From positions 1-64,000 of the forward strand of contig NZ_CP076855.1 of the NCBI RefSeq assembly GCF_018987265.1: 64,000 nt of DNA. Direction: 5' to 3'. A model generated the notes under the pieces. It ran no database searches. It was not told where the DNA came from and saw only the letters and a program-made list of their open reading frames with translations. Made by a program: the position numbers and the translations under genes. The stretch is from Rhizobium sp. WYJ-E13 (GTDB lineage: Bacteria > Pseudomonadota > Alphaproteobacteria > Rhizobiales > Rhizobiaceae). Of the stretch, positions 9,420 to 18,762 are shown piece by piece (position 1 is the first letter of the stretch; the number at the start of each line of letters is the position of its first letter).

Positions 9420-10184
9420 TTAGGCGTGGCGGTGTTCAGCGGACGGTTTTTGGTTGCCGCTGAACATGCCACCCCGATAGACCTCCGCCTTCGGGTCGAA
9501 TGAGAATAGGATTAGATCGGAAGTCATCAAAGCGCGTGGTCGCTGATCCCGCGATGTCGTGAACACGCTCTCACCCTCCGAAATCGTCTCGTCGCCCAGA
9601 CCGATTTTGCCGGTGAAAACATAAAGCAGGAACCCATTTTGAGAATCCGCTGCGACTGGCAATCGCAGCTGAGTTCCCTCGGTGAGCCGCGTATCGTAAA
9701 CCCAGATAGCAGACCGTACCATCAGAGGTGCCGTTCGAGGTCCAGCAATCAGTCGCCAGTTGTCAGCGCTTTCTTCATCTGCAAATTCATGAAACTGGAC
9801 CATTGGCTCAAGATTGGGAGCGTTCGGTCGAAGGAATATTTGCAATGCCCGAACGGGCGCCTGCCCGAGCATCAGCTCTTCATGTTGAAAGGTGTGCCCG
9901 GCGTTCATCATCATGAAGTGCGTCTTGTCGAGCCTCTTTGCGTTCCCAACGGTGTCGCGATGGAGCATCTCGCCGCCGCGGATATAGGTCAGGATCTCGT
10001 CGTCCTTGTGCGGGTGCATGCCGATGAGATGGCCCGGCTGGACCTGGGCTCGGTCGATCCTTCCGATCGGGCCGATCCCGCTGTCGTCTGAAGTCACCGT
10101 CAGCCCGGGATACAGGATTTCGACGCCGAAGCCGTGCCTGAAGTCACCGCGCATCCGGCCTGCGGGAATCTTGTTGATGGTCAT
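9420..10184 (-). CDS. Pirin-family bicupin
   Basis: A 254-residue pirin-like protein with an N-terminal cupin containing the metal-site signature (MHPHKDDEILTYIRGGEMLH, then RDTVG), where His-x-His, Glu and the later His are the expected metal ligands. Bacterial pirins of the YhhW type oxidise flavonols such as quercetin or sequester metals. The start at 10184 has a clear GAAGGAAG ribosome binding site; 22 upstream codons in frame are unlikely to be translated. It is about 60 bp downstream of the isochorismatase-like gene on the same strand, so the two probably form an operon controlled by the divergent LysR regulator. Confidence 0.9.
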   Translation of the reverse strand: MTINKIPAGRMRGDFRHGFGVEILYPGLTVTSDDSGIGPIGRIDRAQVQPGHLIGMHPHKDDEILTYIRGGEMLHRDTVGNAKRLDKTHFMMMNAGHTFQHEELMLGQAPVRALQIFLRPNAPNLEPMVQFHEFADEESADNWRLIAGPRTAPLMVRSAIWVYDTRLTEGTQLRLPVAADSQNGFLLYVFTGKIGLGDETISEGESVFTTSRDQRPRALMTSDLILFSFDPKAEVYRGGMFSGNQKPSAEHRHA

Positions 10185-10246
10185 TATGTCTTCCTTCAAT
10201 CCAGGCGCGGGCTGTTTTACCCGCGCCAAACACTGCGTGTTCACAT

Positions 10247-10822
10247 TCAATGGTAGTTAAGGATGCCGACAAGTTTCTGGCCGAGCGGGCTCGTCCAGTC
10301 GACGGCGAGTTCCGAGATGATCTGGTCGACGGTGGTGATGATCGCGCCAGCCTTTTCCATGCGGCGCAGGGCGATTTCATCGCCGTACTTGGTGTAGGAG
10401 GCCGAGGCGTCCGCTGAGACCTGGACTTCGTAGCCCTCGTCCAGCATCTGAAGAACCGGGAAGGTGACGCAGATCTCGGTCGTCACGCCGGCGACGAACA
10501 GCTTCTTGCGGCCGGTCGCCTTGACGGCCTTGTTGAAGCCGTCGTGATGCATTGCATTGACGATGCCGGGACGCTTGACGCGTGCTTCGAAGGCTTCGGG
10601 CAGGATCGCTTCGAGTTCCGGCAGCAGCGGTCCCTGGATCTGGTCTTCCATGCTGGACGTCAGGATCGTCGGGATGTTGGCGGCGTTCGCGATGCGGGCG
10701 AGCTTCAGCGCGTTCTGCTTGACCAGATTGATGTCGTGCGAGTGCGTCCAGGCCATCGTGCCGATCTGATGGTCGATCAGCAGCATGGCGGAATTTTCGG
10801 GAGAGAATACGTCCTTATGCAT
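10247..10822 (-). CDS. Isochorismatase-like cysteine hydrolase (YcaC type)
   Basis: A 191-residue isochorismatase-superfamily hydrolase. The Asp-Lys-Cys triad is visible as Asp17 in LLIDHQ, Lys83 in ARVKRPG and Cys118 in TTEICVTF. Length and the segment GYEVQVSADASASYTKYGDE resemble the YcaC group, whose substrate is unknown, not the siderophore isochorismatases. The ORF is open far upstream, but the ATG at 10822 has an AAGGAA site and begins the homologous region. It is first in a two-gene unit with the pirin gene and divergent from a LysR gene, with about 125 bp between the starts. Confidence 0.92.
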   Translation of the reverse strand: MHKDVFSPENSAMLLIDHQIGTMAWTHSHDINLVKQNALKLARIANAANIPTILTSSMEDQIQGPLLPELEAILPEAFEARVKRPGIVNAMHHDGFNKAVKATGRKKLFVAGVTTEICVTFPVLQMLDEGYEVQVSADASASYTKYGDEIALRRMEKAGAIITTVDQIISELAVDWTSPLGQKLVGILNYH

Positions 10823-10948
10823 TGTCGTGTTCCTTTTCCTTGTCGGCGGCGGTTGGTGAGGTTCGTTTTGATCCGCTCGACGATTGGAATTTAGTGTTGC
10901 GATTGATGGCGCGGTAGCTCTATGGTTAGCCACTCTGTAGAACGAAAA

Positions 10949-11842
10949 ATGGAACGCAAGATGATCAGCTTCGAGGACATGCAGACCTTCGTAGAGGTGG
11001 CGGACGGCGGCGGGATCACGGTGGCCGCCCGGCGTCTCGGACTGCCAAAGTCTATCGTGAGCCGCCGTCTCGTGCGCCTGGAAAGCGAGCTCGGCGTCCA
11101 GCTTCTGGCCCGCACCACGCGAGGTGCCTCGTTGACTGAGGCAGGCGCCTCCTTCCGCGAGCACGCCGCGCGCATGTGCCTGGAGATGGACGTGGCGCGC
11201 GAAGAAATGCTGCCGACCGGAGAGCTGCGGGGACGGCTGCGTGTCGCCGTTCCCTCGTCATTCGGTCCTGGACACTTCGCTCCGGCGCTGGCCGAGCTCG
11301 CCCGTCAATATCCGCTCCTGCAGCTCCATGCGCATTACAGCGACAGATACGTCGACCTCGTTGCAGAGGGCTTCGACTGCGCTATCCGCGTCGGCTACCT
11401 CCAGGATTCGAATCTCACGGCGCGTAAGATCGGCGCCTTTGCGGCCGGACTGTTCGCAAATCCCGGATACCTGAGTGTCCACGGCGTCCCACAGAAACCG
11501 TCAGACCTTCTTGAACATCAGGCTATCCTTCAGGGAACCGAAAGCTGGAAGGTGTCCGATGGCGGCAGGACGGTCGTCGTCAACGCTCAGGGACGGTTCA
11601 AGGCTGACAGCGCCGTGGGTATCGCTGAAGGGACTGCCGCTGGCCTGGGTATCGCGGCACTCCCCGTCGTGATCGCGGAAAGCTACGTCACCCAAGGGAC
11701 GCTCGTGCCGATCATGTCAGACTTCAGTCTGCCAGAAATCGGCGTTTACATCGTCCGGCCGCCGGGATCGCACGTGTCTCGAAAGGTCAGGGTATTGACT
11801 GACTTTTTCGTGGGGCGTTTCGCTACAGGCGCTTCGTCCTGA
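10949..11842 (+). CDS. LysR-family transcriptional regulator
   Basis: A LysR-type regulator of about 297 residues with the helix-turn-helix in the first 60 residues (ITVAARRLGLPKSIVSRRLV, then RLESELGVQLLARTTRGASL) followed by the effector domain, in which DLVAEGFDCAIRVGYLQDSN is the standard landmark. Possible starts are 10922, 10949 and 10961; I chose the Met before the first conserved helix. It is divergent from the isochorismatase-like/pirin pair and is the obvious candidate regulator of that unit. Confidence 0.92.
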   Translation: MERKMISFEDMQTFVEVADGGGITVAARRLGLPKSIVSRRLVRLESELGVQLLARTTRGASLTEAGASFREHAARMCLEMDVAREEMLPTGELRGRLRVAVPSSFGPGHFAPALAELARQYPLLQLHAHYSDRYVDLVAEGFDCAIRVGYLQDSNLTARKIGAFAAGLFANPGYLSVHGVPQKPSDLLEHQAILQGTESWKVSDGGRTVVVNAQGRFKADSAVGIAEGTAAGLGIAALPVVIAESYVTQGTLVPIMSDFSLPEIGVYIVRPPGSHVSRKVRVLTDFFVGRFATGASS

Positions 11843-11845
11843 TTA

Positions 11846-12187
11846 CTAGGTGGTCTGCTCACTCGTTTTTGACTGGCGACGTTTCTGGAAGGACGCTCCC
11901 CAGTCTCGCATAGCGATGAGGACGGGCGCGAGCGTGTGTCCGAATGGAGTGAGGGAATACTCGACCCGAGGGGGGACCTCTGCGAAGACCGCGCGAGCGA
12001 CGATCCCGTCTGCCTCGAGTTCGCGAAGTTGCATCGTCAGTGAGCGCTGGCTCGGGTCGCCGACCAGGCGGCGCAACTCGCCGAATCGGCGCGGGCCGTC
12101 GAGGAGACGGTAAATGATCATCGGTTTCCACTTGCCTCCGGTCACGTCGACAGTGATTTCGACCGGGCATCTTTGACCGTTGTCCAT
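11846..12187 (-). CDS. HxlR-family transcriptional regulator
   Basis: A 113-residue winged-helix protein of the HxlR group. It starts MDNGQRCPVEITVDVTGGKW, so it has the near-N-terminal Cys (Cys7) just before the first helix that acts as a redox or aldehyde sensor in characterised members. The recognition part reads RFGELRRLVGDPSQRSLTMQ and the wing ends VEYSLTPFG. A GGAGCAAG site precedes the start. It is convergent with the LysR gene, with the two stop codons only four bases apart. A palindrome at 12215-12224 lies in its own upstream region and may be its operator. Confidence 0.92.
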   Translation of the reverse strand: MDNGQRCPVEITVDVTGGKWKPMIIYRLLDGPRRFGELRRLVGDPSQRSLTMQLRELEADGIVARAVFAEVPPRVEYSLTPFGHTLAPVLIAMRDWGASFQKRRQSKTSEQTT

Positions 12188-12632
12188 TTTCTTGCTCCAA
12201 GAATGTACCTTCTATCCTATAGGAAAAACTGTGACATACCTGCAAGTCCGAGTGTGTCGCCTCTCGCTGGACGCTGGATTTCCGAGAAGATCGCTCAGCT
12301 GGACCAAACACTGGGTCTGAGGATTTGATCTCATGCGGAGCGGCTGGCGATAGAACCCAACTAGGCATTCTTCGATCTGCCTCAAAATTCCAACTCGACG
12401 AACCGAGGAATTCCCTGGGTATCGATCTAGAGCGAGCCGTCCTTCACAACGAAGCGCTTTTGGCATGGTCGCCAATCGCACGTTCGTTGTACTCGAGCAC
12501 ACCTATAATCCGTTGAAGTTTCAGATCGAGGAGAGCACGTCTCAAGAACCGATGTATCGCAACCGCTGTTTGCGTAATTTGAGGCTTTGCTTTGTCGCCC
12601 TCTCGGGCTCGGGGCGGGGCGGAGAGCAGCGG
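12188..12632. other. Intergenic, with a candidate operator and nothing else recognised
   Basis: Apart from the palindrome listed separately there is no recognisable gene. Short ORFs on both strands have no family features. Confidence 0.5.
12215..12224. promoter_or_regulatory. Palindrome TCCTATAGGA, possible HxlR operator
   Basis: A perfect 10-bp palindrome about 28 bp upstream of the HxlR start codon, in A/T-rich sequence (TATCCTATAGGAAAAA). Position and symmetry suit an autoregulatory operator; this is inference only. Confidence 0.35.
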
Positions 12633-12986
12633 TCAGGCTGTTGAGCCTGCTTTCGCCGCGTCAGGGAGCTGTCCGTAGGCACTCAGGATGGCCCTGACGA
12701 GGCCGGGGAAGCGTTCCTCCACTTCCTGGCAGCGCGAATGGTTGCGCATCTCCACGCCCTGACGTTCGCCGCGGATAAGGCCGGCTTCACGCAGCACCTT
12801 CATATGTTGCGACAGCGATGATTTGGGGATGACGCGCCCGCCGAGATTGGAAAGCGCTACGCACGTGCCGCTGGAGCCGTCGCCAACAATCTGTGCAAAG
12901 ATCTCCACACGCTCCGGATCGGAAAGCGCATAAAGAATCGCCTCCGGCTTAATGTCTTCAATGGCTGGGTGAAAAAGCGGTCTCAT
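12633..12986 (-). CDS. ArsR-family winged-helix regulator
   Basis: A 117-residue ArsR/SmtB-type regulator. After a short N-terminus it has AILYALSDPERVEIFAQIVG, a segment around GTCVALSNLGGRVIPKSSLS and QHMKVLREAGLIRGERQG, the last being the typical recognition helix and wing. The single Cys in GTC is not in a classical CVC or CxC metal box, so metal sensing cannot be claimed. The start at 12986 is chosen because it begins the conserved domain; the frame is open upstream. No clear target gene adjoins it. Confidence 0.85.
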   Translation of the reverse strand: MRPLFHPAIEDIKPEAILYALSDPERVEIFAQIVGDGSSGTCVALSNLGGRVIPKSSLSQHMKVLREAGLIRGERQGVEMRNHSRCQEVEERFPGLVRAILSAYGQLPDAAKAGSTA

Positions 12987-13323
12987 GGATTTTGATATAG
13001 GCCTCGCAGATTTGATGTTCAACCGGATACTTGAACTCGGGAACGGATCGTCCTTGGGATCGAAGGAAACCCAAGAAAGAGTCACCGTTGTGACAGGGCA
13101 ACTAAAGGCATCGGCCCCCCGATCGACAAGGATTGCCGGCACCTGTGTCCGGGGATGTTGGGCTGGAGGTTCAAAATGTCTTCCTCGCGGTGAGGGCCGC
13201 ATCAATTCTGACTGCTCCAACTTGTGGTAGAAGCTTTGGATAGCGTGGTGCTCAACGGTCTCCGGGCGAACTCCGCATCGAGATAGTCAAACGCGGGCCC
13301 CAATTCCTCCGCCAGCTGGTCAA
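12987..13323. other. Intergenic, nothing recognised
   Basis: Upstream region of the ArsR gene and of the SnoaL-like relic. No gene or notable repeat was seen. Confidence 0.4.
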
Positions 13324-13690
13324 ATGGTCCAATCCTCTCTTTCCGTCCGACCTCCCACATTGCTGAGGCTCGAGGCCGAGCGGGCGATCCGGCAGCTGGT
13401 CGTGAAATTTGTCTACCCTGCGGACGCCCGCGATTTCGCAGCTGTCGCCGACATGCTCAGATATGTGACCCTTGTCGTGCCGCCGAAACCCACGGTCGAG
13501 AGGCGACCGCAGCTTTTATCGCCAAAGGTATCCGTCGACACGAAGACGGCACGCCTAAGACCTGGCATTCCGTCTCCGATCTCCTCAATGTCGATTTGTC
13601 GAGGGGGCAGGCGACCTCGATCTTACTTCACGGTCGTCAGGCGTTCGAAGGTCTTTTTTGCAACCGATCAATACCGGACGGTACGCCGAC
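13324..13690 (+). pseudogene. Frameshifted SnoaL/NTF2-like protein
   Basis: Two frames together read as one SnoaL-like (nuclear transport factor 2 fold) protein. Frame one gives EAERAIRQLVVKFVYPADAR and DFAAVADMLRYVTLVVPPKP; from about 13497 a second frame continues with GREATAAFIAKGIRRHEDG, TPKTWHSVSDLLNVDLSRGQ and ATSILLHGRQAFEG. The N-terminal helix, the middle FIxxG segment and the H(S)VSD(L/I)xVDL strand are family landmarks. A one-base change near 13495 breaks the gene and the C-terminal end is not recognisable. Proteins of this fold are often isomerases, hydrolases or dehydratases of small molecules. Confidence 0.65.
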
Positions 13691-13708
13691 GCGGCGGCGT
13701 TCTGGTAG

Positions 13709-15634
13709 CTAGCAGGCTGTTTGGCACGAAATCAGGAACCTCTCCCGCTGATAGTCCGGTCGAAGGAGCCGCTCGCCAATCGCATCGGCCAACGCCTTTG
13801 CCGTAAGCGGTTTACGCAGCCAGGTCAGGTCGGGAGCGCTCATCAGACTGATGCCTGCCGTTTGCCCCGGCTGCGCGATAAGGATGATCGGCGCATCACC
13901 TGCCATCGCTTCGAGTTCTCGCAACGAATAACCGGCCGGAACGGAACTCACATCGATCATCACAACGTCCGGTGCCGTTGCGGCCAAGCCGTCCTGCATT
14001 CGCTGAATATCCGAAAATCCCATGGGCTCGTATCCGAGAGCCGCGATCTTTTCCTCAAGCATCGGCCGTTCGTTAGGATTGGCCTCCAACAATGCGACGA
14101 GTTGACCGCCGCCCCTCTTCACCCGGGGAGCGTCGAAGAATTCGCTGACAGGAACAGGCGGCAGGCTAGACTGGGGAAAATAGATCTCGAAGCAGGTGCC
14201 GCTTTCGGGTCGACTTGTCACATGGATGCGACCATCCGAGGCCGTAACCAGTCCGTGAACCGCCGCCAAGCCAAGGCCAGTGCCACCCACTGCACCCCGC
14301 GTGGTGAAAAAAGGCTCGAAGATGCGCGGCAATATATCGGCAGCTATTCCCTTTCCGTTGTCCGCAACGCGAAGAAGCAAATATCGTCCGGGAGACAGCA
14401 GGCCCAGGCTAAGGGCTTGGACCTGCTCGATCGACACGACACTGATCTCGATATCGACGCGGGCATAACCATGTGATGCCTCCGAAGCATTCTTGCACAG
14501 GTTCATCACGACCTGTTGAAGCTCGACCGGGTGGCCGACCATGACGCAAGCGGCGTCCGGCACCAGCTTTGCGTTGATGTCCAGATCAGGCAAGGACGCG
14601 CGAGTGAGGGGAAGCGCATCTGTGATCGCCTCGATAAGATTGAACGGTTGTCTTTCTTGCTCCCGGTCTCGGCTCAAGGTCAGGATCTGGTTGACGATAT
14701 ACTCCGCCCTCTTGGCCGTTGTCGTGATCTCCTCCAGATAATGACCAACCTCGCCGCCTTCCCTGGACAACTGGGAGGCGATCTCTCCATAGCCAAGGAT
14801 CGCTGAAAGGATGTTGTTGAATTCATGTGCGATCCCGCCAGCCAGTGTGCCAACGGCCTGCACCCGTTCTGCATGCCTTAGCCGCCTCTCGAGATCCTCC
14901 CGATTCTTTCGCTTGCAGTGGTCGACCGCGGTCTGGATGAGGCCTGACAGAGAGGCACACAACAAGGAAATCTCGTCCTCAGAGAAGGCGCGGCGCGGCG
15001 TGTCGAAAGCAAGATGCAGTATGGCGATCCGTCCAAGAGGCGTCTTTACTCCGGCGGCGACGTCCGTCGTTGAGGTGCGTATGTGAGTTGCGAAAGCGCG
15101 CATTTTGCCGGTGTCGACGAAATGCGAGGGGGCATTGTATCCCTGTTCGGCCGGCGATCCAATGCGCCTCAAAAACTCCGATTTGACTTTCGGTGTCACC
15201 CCATGCGGCGAATGTTCGCTGGCAAATTCTTCCACGATGACGCCGGTGCGCGGCTCTATGATCTCGAGTTTGAATTCGTGAGCGCCGAAATGGAGTGAAA
15301 ATTCGGTCAGCGCCCGGAGCGCTAGGGTGTGGAACTCTCCGCGCGTCAGGTCCTCCGCGAAATCCTTTTTGAACTTGTCGAGCAACCACTGACTTTGAAG
15401 CAGACCGGACAATGTACGGGCTTGCGCGCCAACCTTGAATGCGAGACCACATGCGGAGGCGAAAAGTGCGATAAAAGCAGCGATGATGATCATCCGGTAG
15501 GGATCCGTTAAGGACGGGTAATCCCCCTCGCAGGCACCAAGCGGCACCTGCACCAATGCCAGCAGGGCGCACAGCAGCGCGCCGGAGAGAGCGAGGAGAA
15601 TGCGCAAGGGCTTGTGCGTTGACGACGTGTTCAA
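13709..15634 (-). CDS. Hybrid-type sensor histidine kinase with degenerate receiver
   Basis: A 641-residue membrane sensor kinase. Two hydrophobic segments lie at about residues 9-30 and 46-66, followed by a GAF-like cytoplasmic region, a HisKA box with the phospho-accepting His270 in GGIAHEFNNILSAILGYG, and a HATPase_c domain with N (MNLCKNASEA), G1 (VADNGKGI), F (IFEPFFTT) and G2 (GTGLGLAAVHGLV) boxes. The last 120 residues resemble a receiver: PDVVMIDVSS would be the phosphorylation site, but acidic residues at the start are replaced (LVALLEANPNERP). It is related to VirA-like kinases of Rhizobiaceae. Start appears to be TTG at 15634. No response regulator gene is adjacent. Confidence 0.9.
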   Translation of the reverse strand: MNTSSTHKPLRILLALSGALLCALLALVQVPLGACEGDYPSLTDPYRMIIIAAFIALFASACGLAFKVGAQARTLSGLLQSQWLLDKFKKDFAEDLTRGEFHTLALRALTEFSLHFGAHEFKLEIIEPRTGVIVEEFASEHSPHGVTPKVKSEFLRRIGSPAEQGYNAPSHFVDTGKMRAFATHIRTSTTDVAAGVKTPLGRIAILHLAFDTPRRAFSEDEISLLCASLSGLIQTAVDHCKRKNREDLERRLRHAERVQAVGTLAGGIAHEFNNILSAILGYGEIASQLSREGGEVGHYLEEITTTAKRAEYIVNQILTLSRDREQERQPFNLIEAITDALPLTRASLPDLDINAKLVPDAACVMVGHPVELQQVVMNLCKNASEASHGYARVDIEISVVSIEQVQALSLGLLSPGRYLLLRVADNGKGIAADILPRIFEPFFTTRGAVGGTGLGLAAVHGLVTASDGRIHVTSRPESGTCFEIYFPQSSLPPVPVSEFFDAPRVKRGGGQLVALLEANPNERPMLEEKIAALGYEPMGFSDIQRMQDGLAATAPDVVMIDVSSVPAGYSLRELEAMAGDAPIILIAQPGQTAGISLMSAPDLTWLRKPLTAKALADAIGERLLRPDYQRERFLISCQTAC

Positions 15635-16126
15635 CCTCTGTCCGGCTCCGTATTTCGGCGAAAGACCGGCCGATCTAACATTTTCTCGCTGATGGAAGAT
15701 TTCAAGCTAGCCCAATTCGATTTCAAAGGTAATCAACCTGCACGCTGCTCTCCCAAGTCAAAGACTGTTGGGAGTCTTCACCCAGGACCCAAGCCATAAT
15801 TCGCACACGCCCACCGGGGCCGCTAAACGCGTCCCTGGTGAATGTCAAGAATTCTCGTTCCAACGCTGGCCTATCGCTCCATTTAAAACTTGAGCGCGAA
15901 AGTTTTCCCAGGCCGCTTTGAGAAATGTCCTCATCTGCTCACGCTTGGGAACACAGTATGTTTGGCACACGACTTTCGTTGCTGGTTGGCAACGGCATGC
16001 AAGGGCTGCAAGCGACCGCCGGCCATTGCCGAAGCTACAGCTGTAGCATGATTGCAGCGAAACGCTCATCGGGTCGGAGCCGGTGTGGGTTAACCTGATC
16101 CTCATCGCAAAGAGGAGCTCACTAAA
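15635..16126. other. Intergenic, nothing recognised
   Basis: Upstream region of the sensor kinase (minus) and of the methyltransferase relic (plus). No gene was recognised. Confidence 0.5.
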
Positions 16127-16921
16127 ATGGGATATTACTTCGGCCATTCACCACTAGAATTGGATCGTCTCAAGGCCCAGTCTACTGTCTTGAAGCCGAT
16201 AACCAAGCGTCTTCTTGATAGGGCCAGAATCCGAGAGAGTGATGTGGTGCTCGATTTGGGATGCGGAGCCGGAGATGTTTCCCTTCTGGCGGCCGAACTC
16301 GTCGGGCCGACGGGCGCAGTCATCGGTGTCGACCAGAGCGCAGCGGCAGTCGGCCTAGCGCGTGCCCGGGCGCACCAGGCGGGGTTAAAGTAAAGAACGT
16401 CGAATTCCAGGTAGCCCCGGTTGGGAACTCAAGGCGCGAGGCGAATTCGATATCGTGGTTGGCCGATATGTCTTGATGCATCAGGAGCACCCGTCTGCTT
16501 TTCTCAAGACTGTCAGCTCATATGTAAAGGATGGCGGTATCCTCGCGTTTCACGAAATCGACATGCGCACCACATTTGATATTTTGCCAAATGTCCTGGC
16601 CTACCTGGCAGTATGCGATGAAATCATGCAGGCCATTGCGGCCGGGACGCCCCATCCCGATACCGCGGCAAAGCGTCCCTTTTTCGGCAAGCCGAGCTGC
16701 CCGAGCCGAAGCTCTTCTGCGAAAGACCGGTTGGAACTCCAGAGACGTTAGAACTGCATCGTTGGGTGGCATCGGTTCTTTTGGCTGTGCGCGAGATCGA
16801 GGGTCTTGCCTCAGACGGCGATGGCGTTGAAAAGTGGGAGCGCAGGCTCGCAGGCTGGCTCGCGACGTCCAACAGTCAGGTCGTTGGGCCAGACCAATAT
16901 TGTTGCTGGGTCAGGCTTTGA
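16127..16921 (+). pseudogene. SAM-dependent methyltransferase, broken by two frameshifts
   Basis: Frame one (16127-16393) holds the SAM-binding motif I VVLDLGCGAGDVSLLAAEL and motif II GAVIGVDQSAAAV. A second frame, from about 16420, continues with EFDIVVGRYVLMHQEHP and the post-motif LKTVSSYVKDGGILAFHEID. A third frame, from about 16697 to 16921, reads ELPEPKLFCERPVGTPETLE and ends WVRL. Joined, these make one class I methyltransferase of about 264 residues. Two single-base changes, near 16394 and 16695, destroy it. A TAAAATGGG start context with GGAG upstream is intact, suggesting recent decay or sequence error. Confidence 0.85.
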
Positions 16922-17179
16922 CGAGCCGACAAGGGCTGGGTCGGATCTAATCGGCTGCCTGCGGCGCACTGGCGCCGACTAAAGATGCCGAGAAATGCAC
17001 AGGTCGGGATCGCGAGCAGTCTTGGGCGTCATCGTCGTAGGCACCCGAAAGCCCGATTGGGCAATTTCAGAACTCTAAAGACCACTAGAAATCATGAAGA
17101 TCGCGGCAAGATTGGTGGCGAGCGTGAACGTCGTATTTCTGCAAGACGCGGAGGGGCGCCGTGACGGGAAGCGATGGCC

Positions 17180-17506
17180 TCATTGCGAAGGCCTGCGAAG
17201 TCGCAACGGCATTTGCCCCGAAGGTGTCCCGTCTGGTCGAACGCGAAACCACGTTTTGTCTTCCCTCGACCATGTCAGCGTGCAATGACCAAATTTGATG
17301 GCGACGCGCATGGCGAGCCTTACGGATCTTAAATCGATCGCGGGCTCGCGCTCGTGGAGGTACTTGTAAAGCTGGCCGACTGTCGACCCGACAGCTACCT
17401 TGTCGATGAAAAACAAACGGTTCTTACGCACCGCCCCGTCGAGATTGAATTCGATGAGATAGGTTGTTGCGAAGGCGCGATCATCAGAATCACGGTGAGG
17501 CGCTTG
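17180..17506 (-). CDS. Hypothetical protein
   Basis: A 108-residue ORF (open for 14 more codons upstream) just downstream of the alpha/beta hydrolase gene on the same strand. It contains a protein-like segment, TTYLIEFNLDGAVRKNRLFF followed by IDKVAVGSTVGQLYKYLHER, but the C-terminal 30 residues are Arg-rich and unconvincing. No family is recognised. It may be the remains of a longer gene. Confidence 0.35.
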   Translation of the reverse strand, partial: QAPHRDSDDRAFATTYLIEFNLDGAVRKNRLFFIDKVAVGSTVGQLYKYLHEREPAIDLRSVRLAMRVAIKFGHCTLTWSREDKTWFRVRPDGTPSGQMPLRLRRPSQ

Positions 17507-17548
17507 CATCGGTGAACTCCAGGCCGGCCACCATTTCCCGCCGAACAA

Positions 17549-18268
17549 TCACGGTTGTAACGAGTGGATTGCTTCGACGAGCGCGTGCGGATCGGAAAGA
17601 AACGGGGAATGGTCGCAAGCAAGGGTGACAACCTGCTGGCACGGCATATTTACGAGCATGGCACGTTGGAGCTCGATCGGAATCGCCCTGTCGAGTGTGC
17701 ATTCAATGTAAGCGCGCGGTACTGTTCCAAAACGCGACGAGGTCACCTTTATCGGCGTTGCCAACGCGCTTAGCGGTTCAAGTCCCAGAGACTCATGGGC
17801 GATGACGAGCCAATCTTCTGATACCTCATTGTAAAAGAGCGCGTCTGCGCTGTCGACAGAGACGGACAACATACCGCCGCCGGCCTCACGGAAAGCAGCC
17901 GTGATAGCCGCGGCATTGCTGCCGGTGGCCGCGAGATCAAACACGCTTTTGCCGGATGGCAGGATGAACGCTGCCAGGTAGATCAGTAGCTGGACCCGTT
18001 GCGGCACACGTTCGGCCACCTCGCTTATCAGGGCGCCGCCGCGACTATGCCCGACCAGGACAACCGGTTCGTCGATATCAGCAAGGACGGCGGCAATCTG
18101 ATCTGCCCATATGGACAGAGATATTTCCGATAGTGGTGTCCCGTCGCCGCCCATTCCAAGAAGTTCCGGGGCGGTGACGCGATGGCCAGCCGTCTCCAGC
18201 AGCGGGATCAATCTGCTCCAGCATCGCCGACCATGAAAGGCCCCAGGAACAAGGACGATATGTGCCAT
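17549..18268 (-). CDS. Alpha/beta-fold hydrolase (methylesterase-like)
   Basis: A 239-residue alpha/beta hydrolase without signal peptide. It has the oxyanion segment LVPGAFHGRRCW near the N-terminus, the nucleophile elbow GHSRGG with Ser75, and a C-terminal catalytic His in CDHSPFLSDP. The cap and length resemble the plant methylesterase/hydroxynitrile lyase-like group common in soil bacteria, which usually cleaves small esters. The ATG at 18268 has a GGAG site; 12 upstream in-frame codons are ignored. Confidence 0.9.
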   Translation of the reverse strand: MAHIVLVPGAFHGRRCWSRLIPLLETAGHRVTAPELLGMGGDGTPLSEISLSIWADQIAAVLADIDEPVVLVGHSRGGALISEVAERVPQRVQLLIYLAAFILPSGKSVFDLAATGSNAAAITAAFREAGGGMLSVSVDSADALFYNEVSEDWLVIAHESLGLEPLSALATPIKVTSSRFGTVPRAYIECTLDRAIPIELQRAMLVNMPCQQVVTLACDHSPFLSDPHALVEAIHSLQP

Positions 18269-18762
18269 GCAGATCTCCGTTTCGTGTACCCGCGCTGCGC
18301 ACACATTGCACAGACCGCCTCCATGGAGTTAATTCCCGAAGGTCGAAGGCTTGTGTCAGATTGGCAGGCTTTGACTACAACTGTGATTTGGGTTCCACCA
18401 TGCTGGCACCCGACGAAGATATGGGACGAGGTTTTTCGCCGGAACCTTTCTTATTGCAAGAACGGGACTCCGGTGGTTGGGCGGGAAACGACCCATCTTC
18501 CATCGCAGCGCTGTGCTAGACGGCTTCGTTCGCCATTTGAGGATGCGCTGGATCAACAGCCGGACATGCACGTGATACTCGCTTGATGCCGGCTTTGATC
18601 GCAGGCCGATTTCGGTGCCACCATATAATCATGCGTTTTTGGAATCCGTCCGTCTTTCCTGAAAGATAAGAGATACCGCGATCTCCATGGTGAGCCTACC
18701 GTTATGTTTCAACCGGCAGAACACTTAAACGTCTCTGGCAGGACGGTTCTATCCGCCGGCGA
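18269..18762. other. Intergenic, nothing recognised
   Basis: Divergent upstream region of the hydrolase and of the membrane protein at 18763. No gene was recognised. Confidence 0.4.

Noticed and set aside
10823..11164. N-terminal extension of the isochorismatase-like protein
   Set aside because: It would overlap the divergent LysR gene and lacks homology; the ATG at 10822 has a proper ribosome binding site.
13709..14476. Plus-strand ORF of 251 codons inside the sensor kinase
   Set aside because: Mirror reading of the histidine kinase ATPase and receiver domains.
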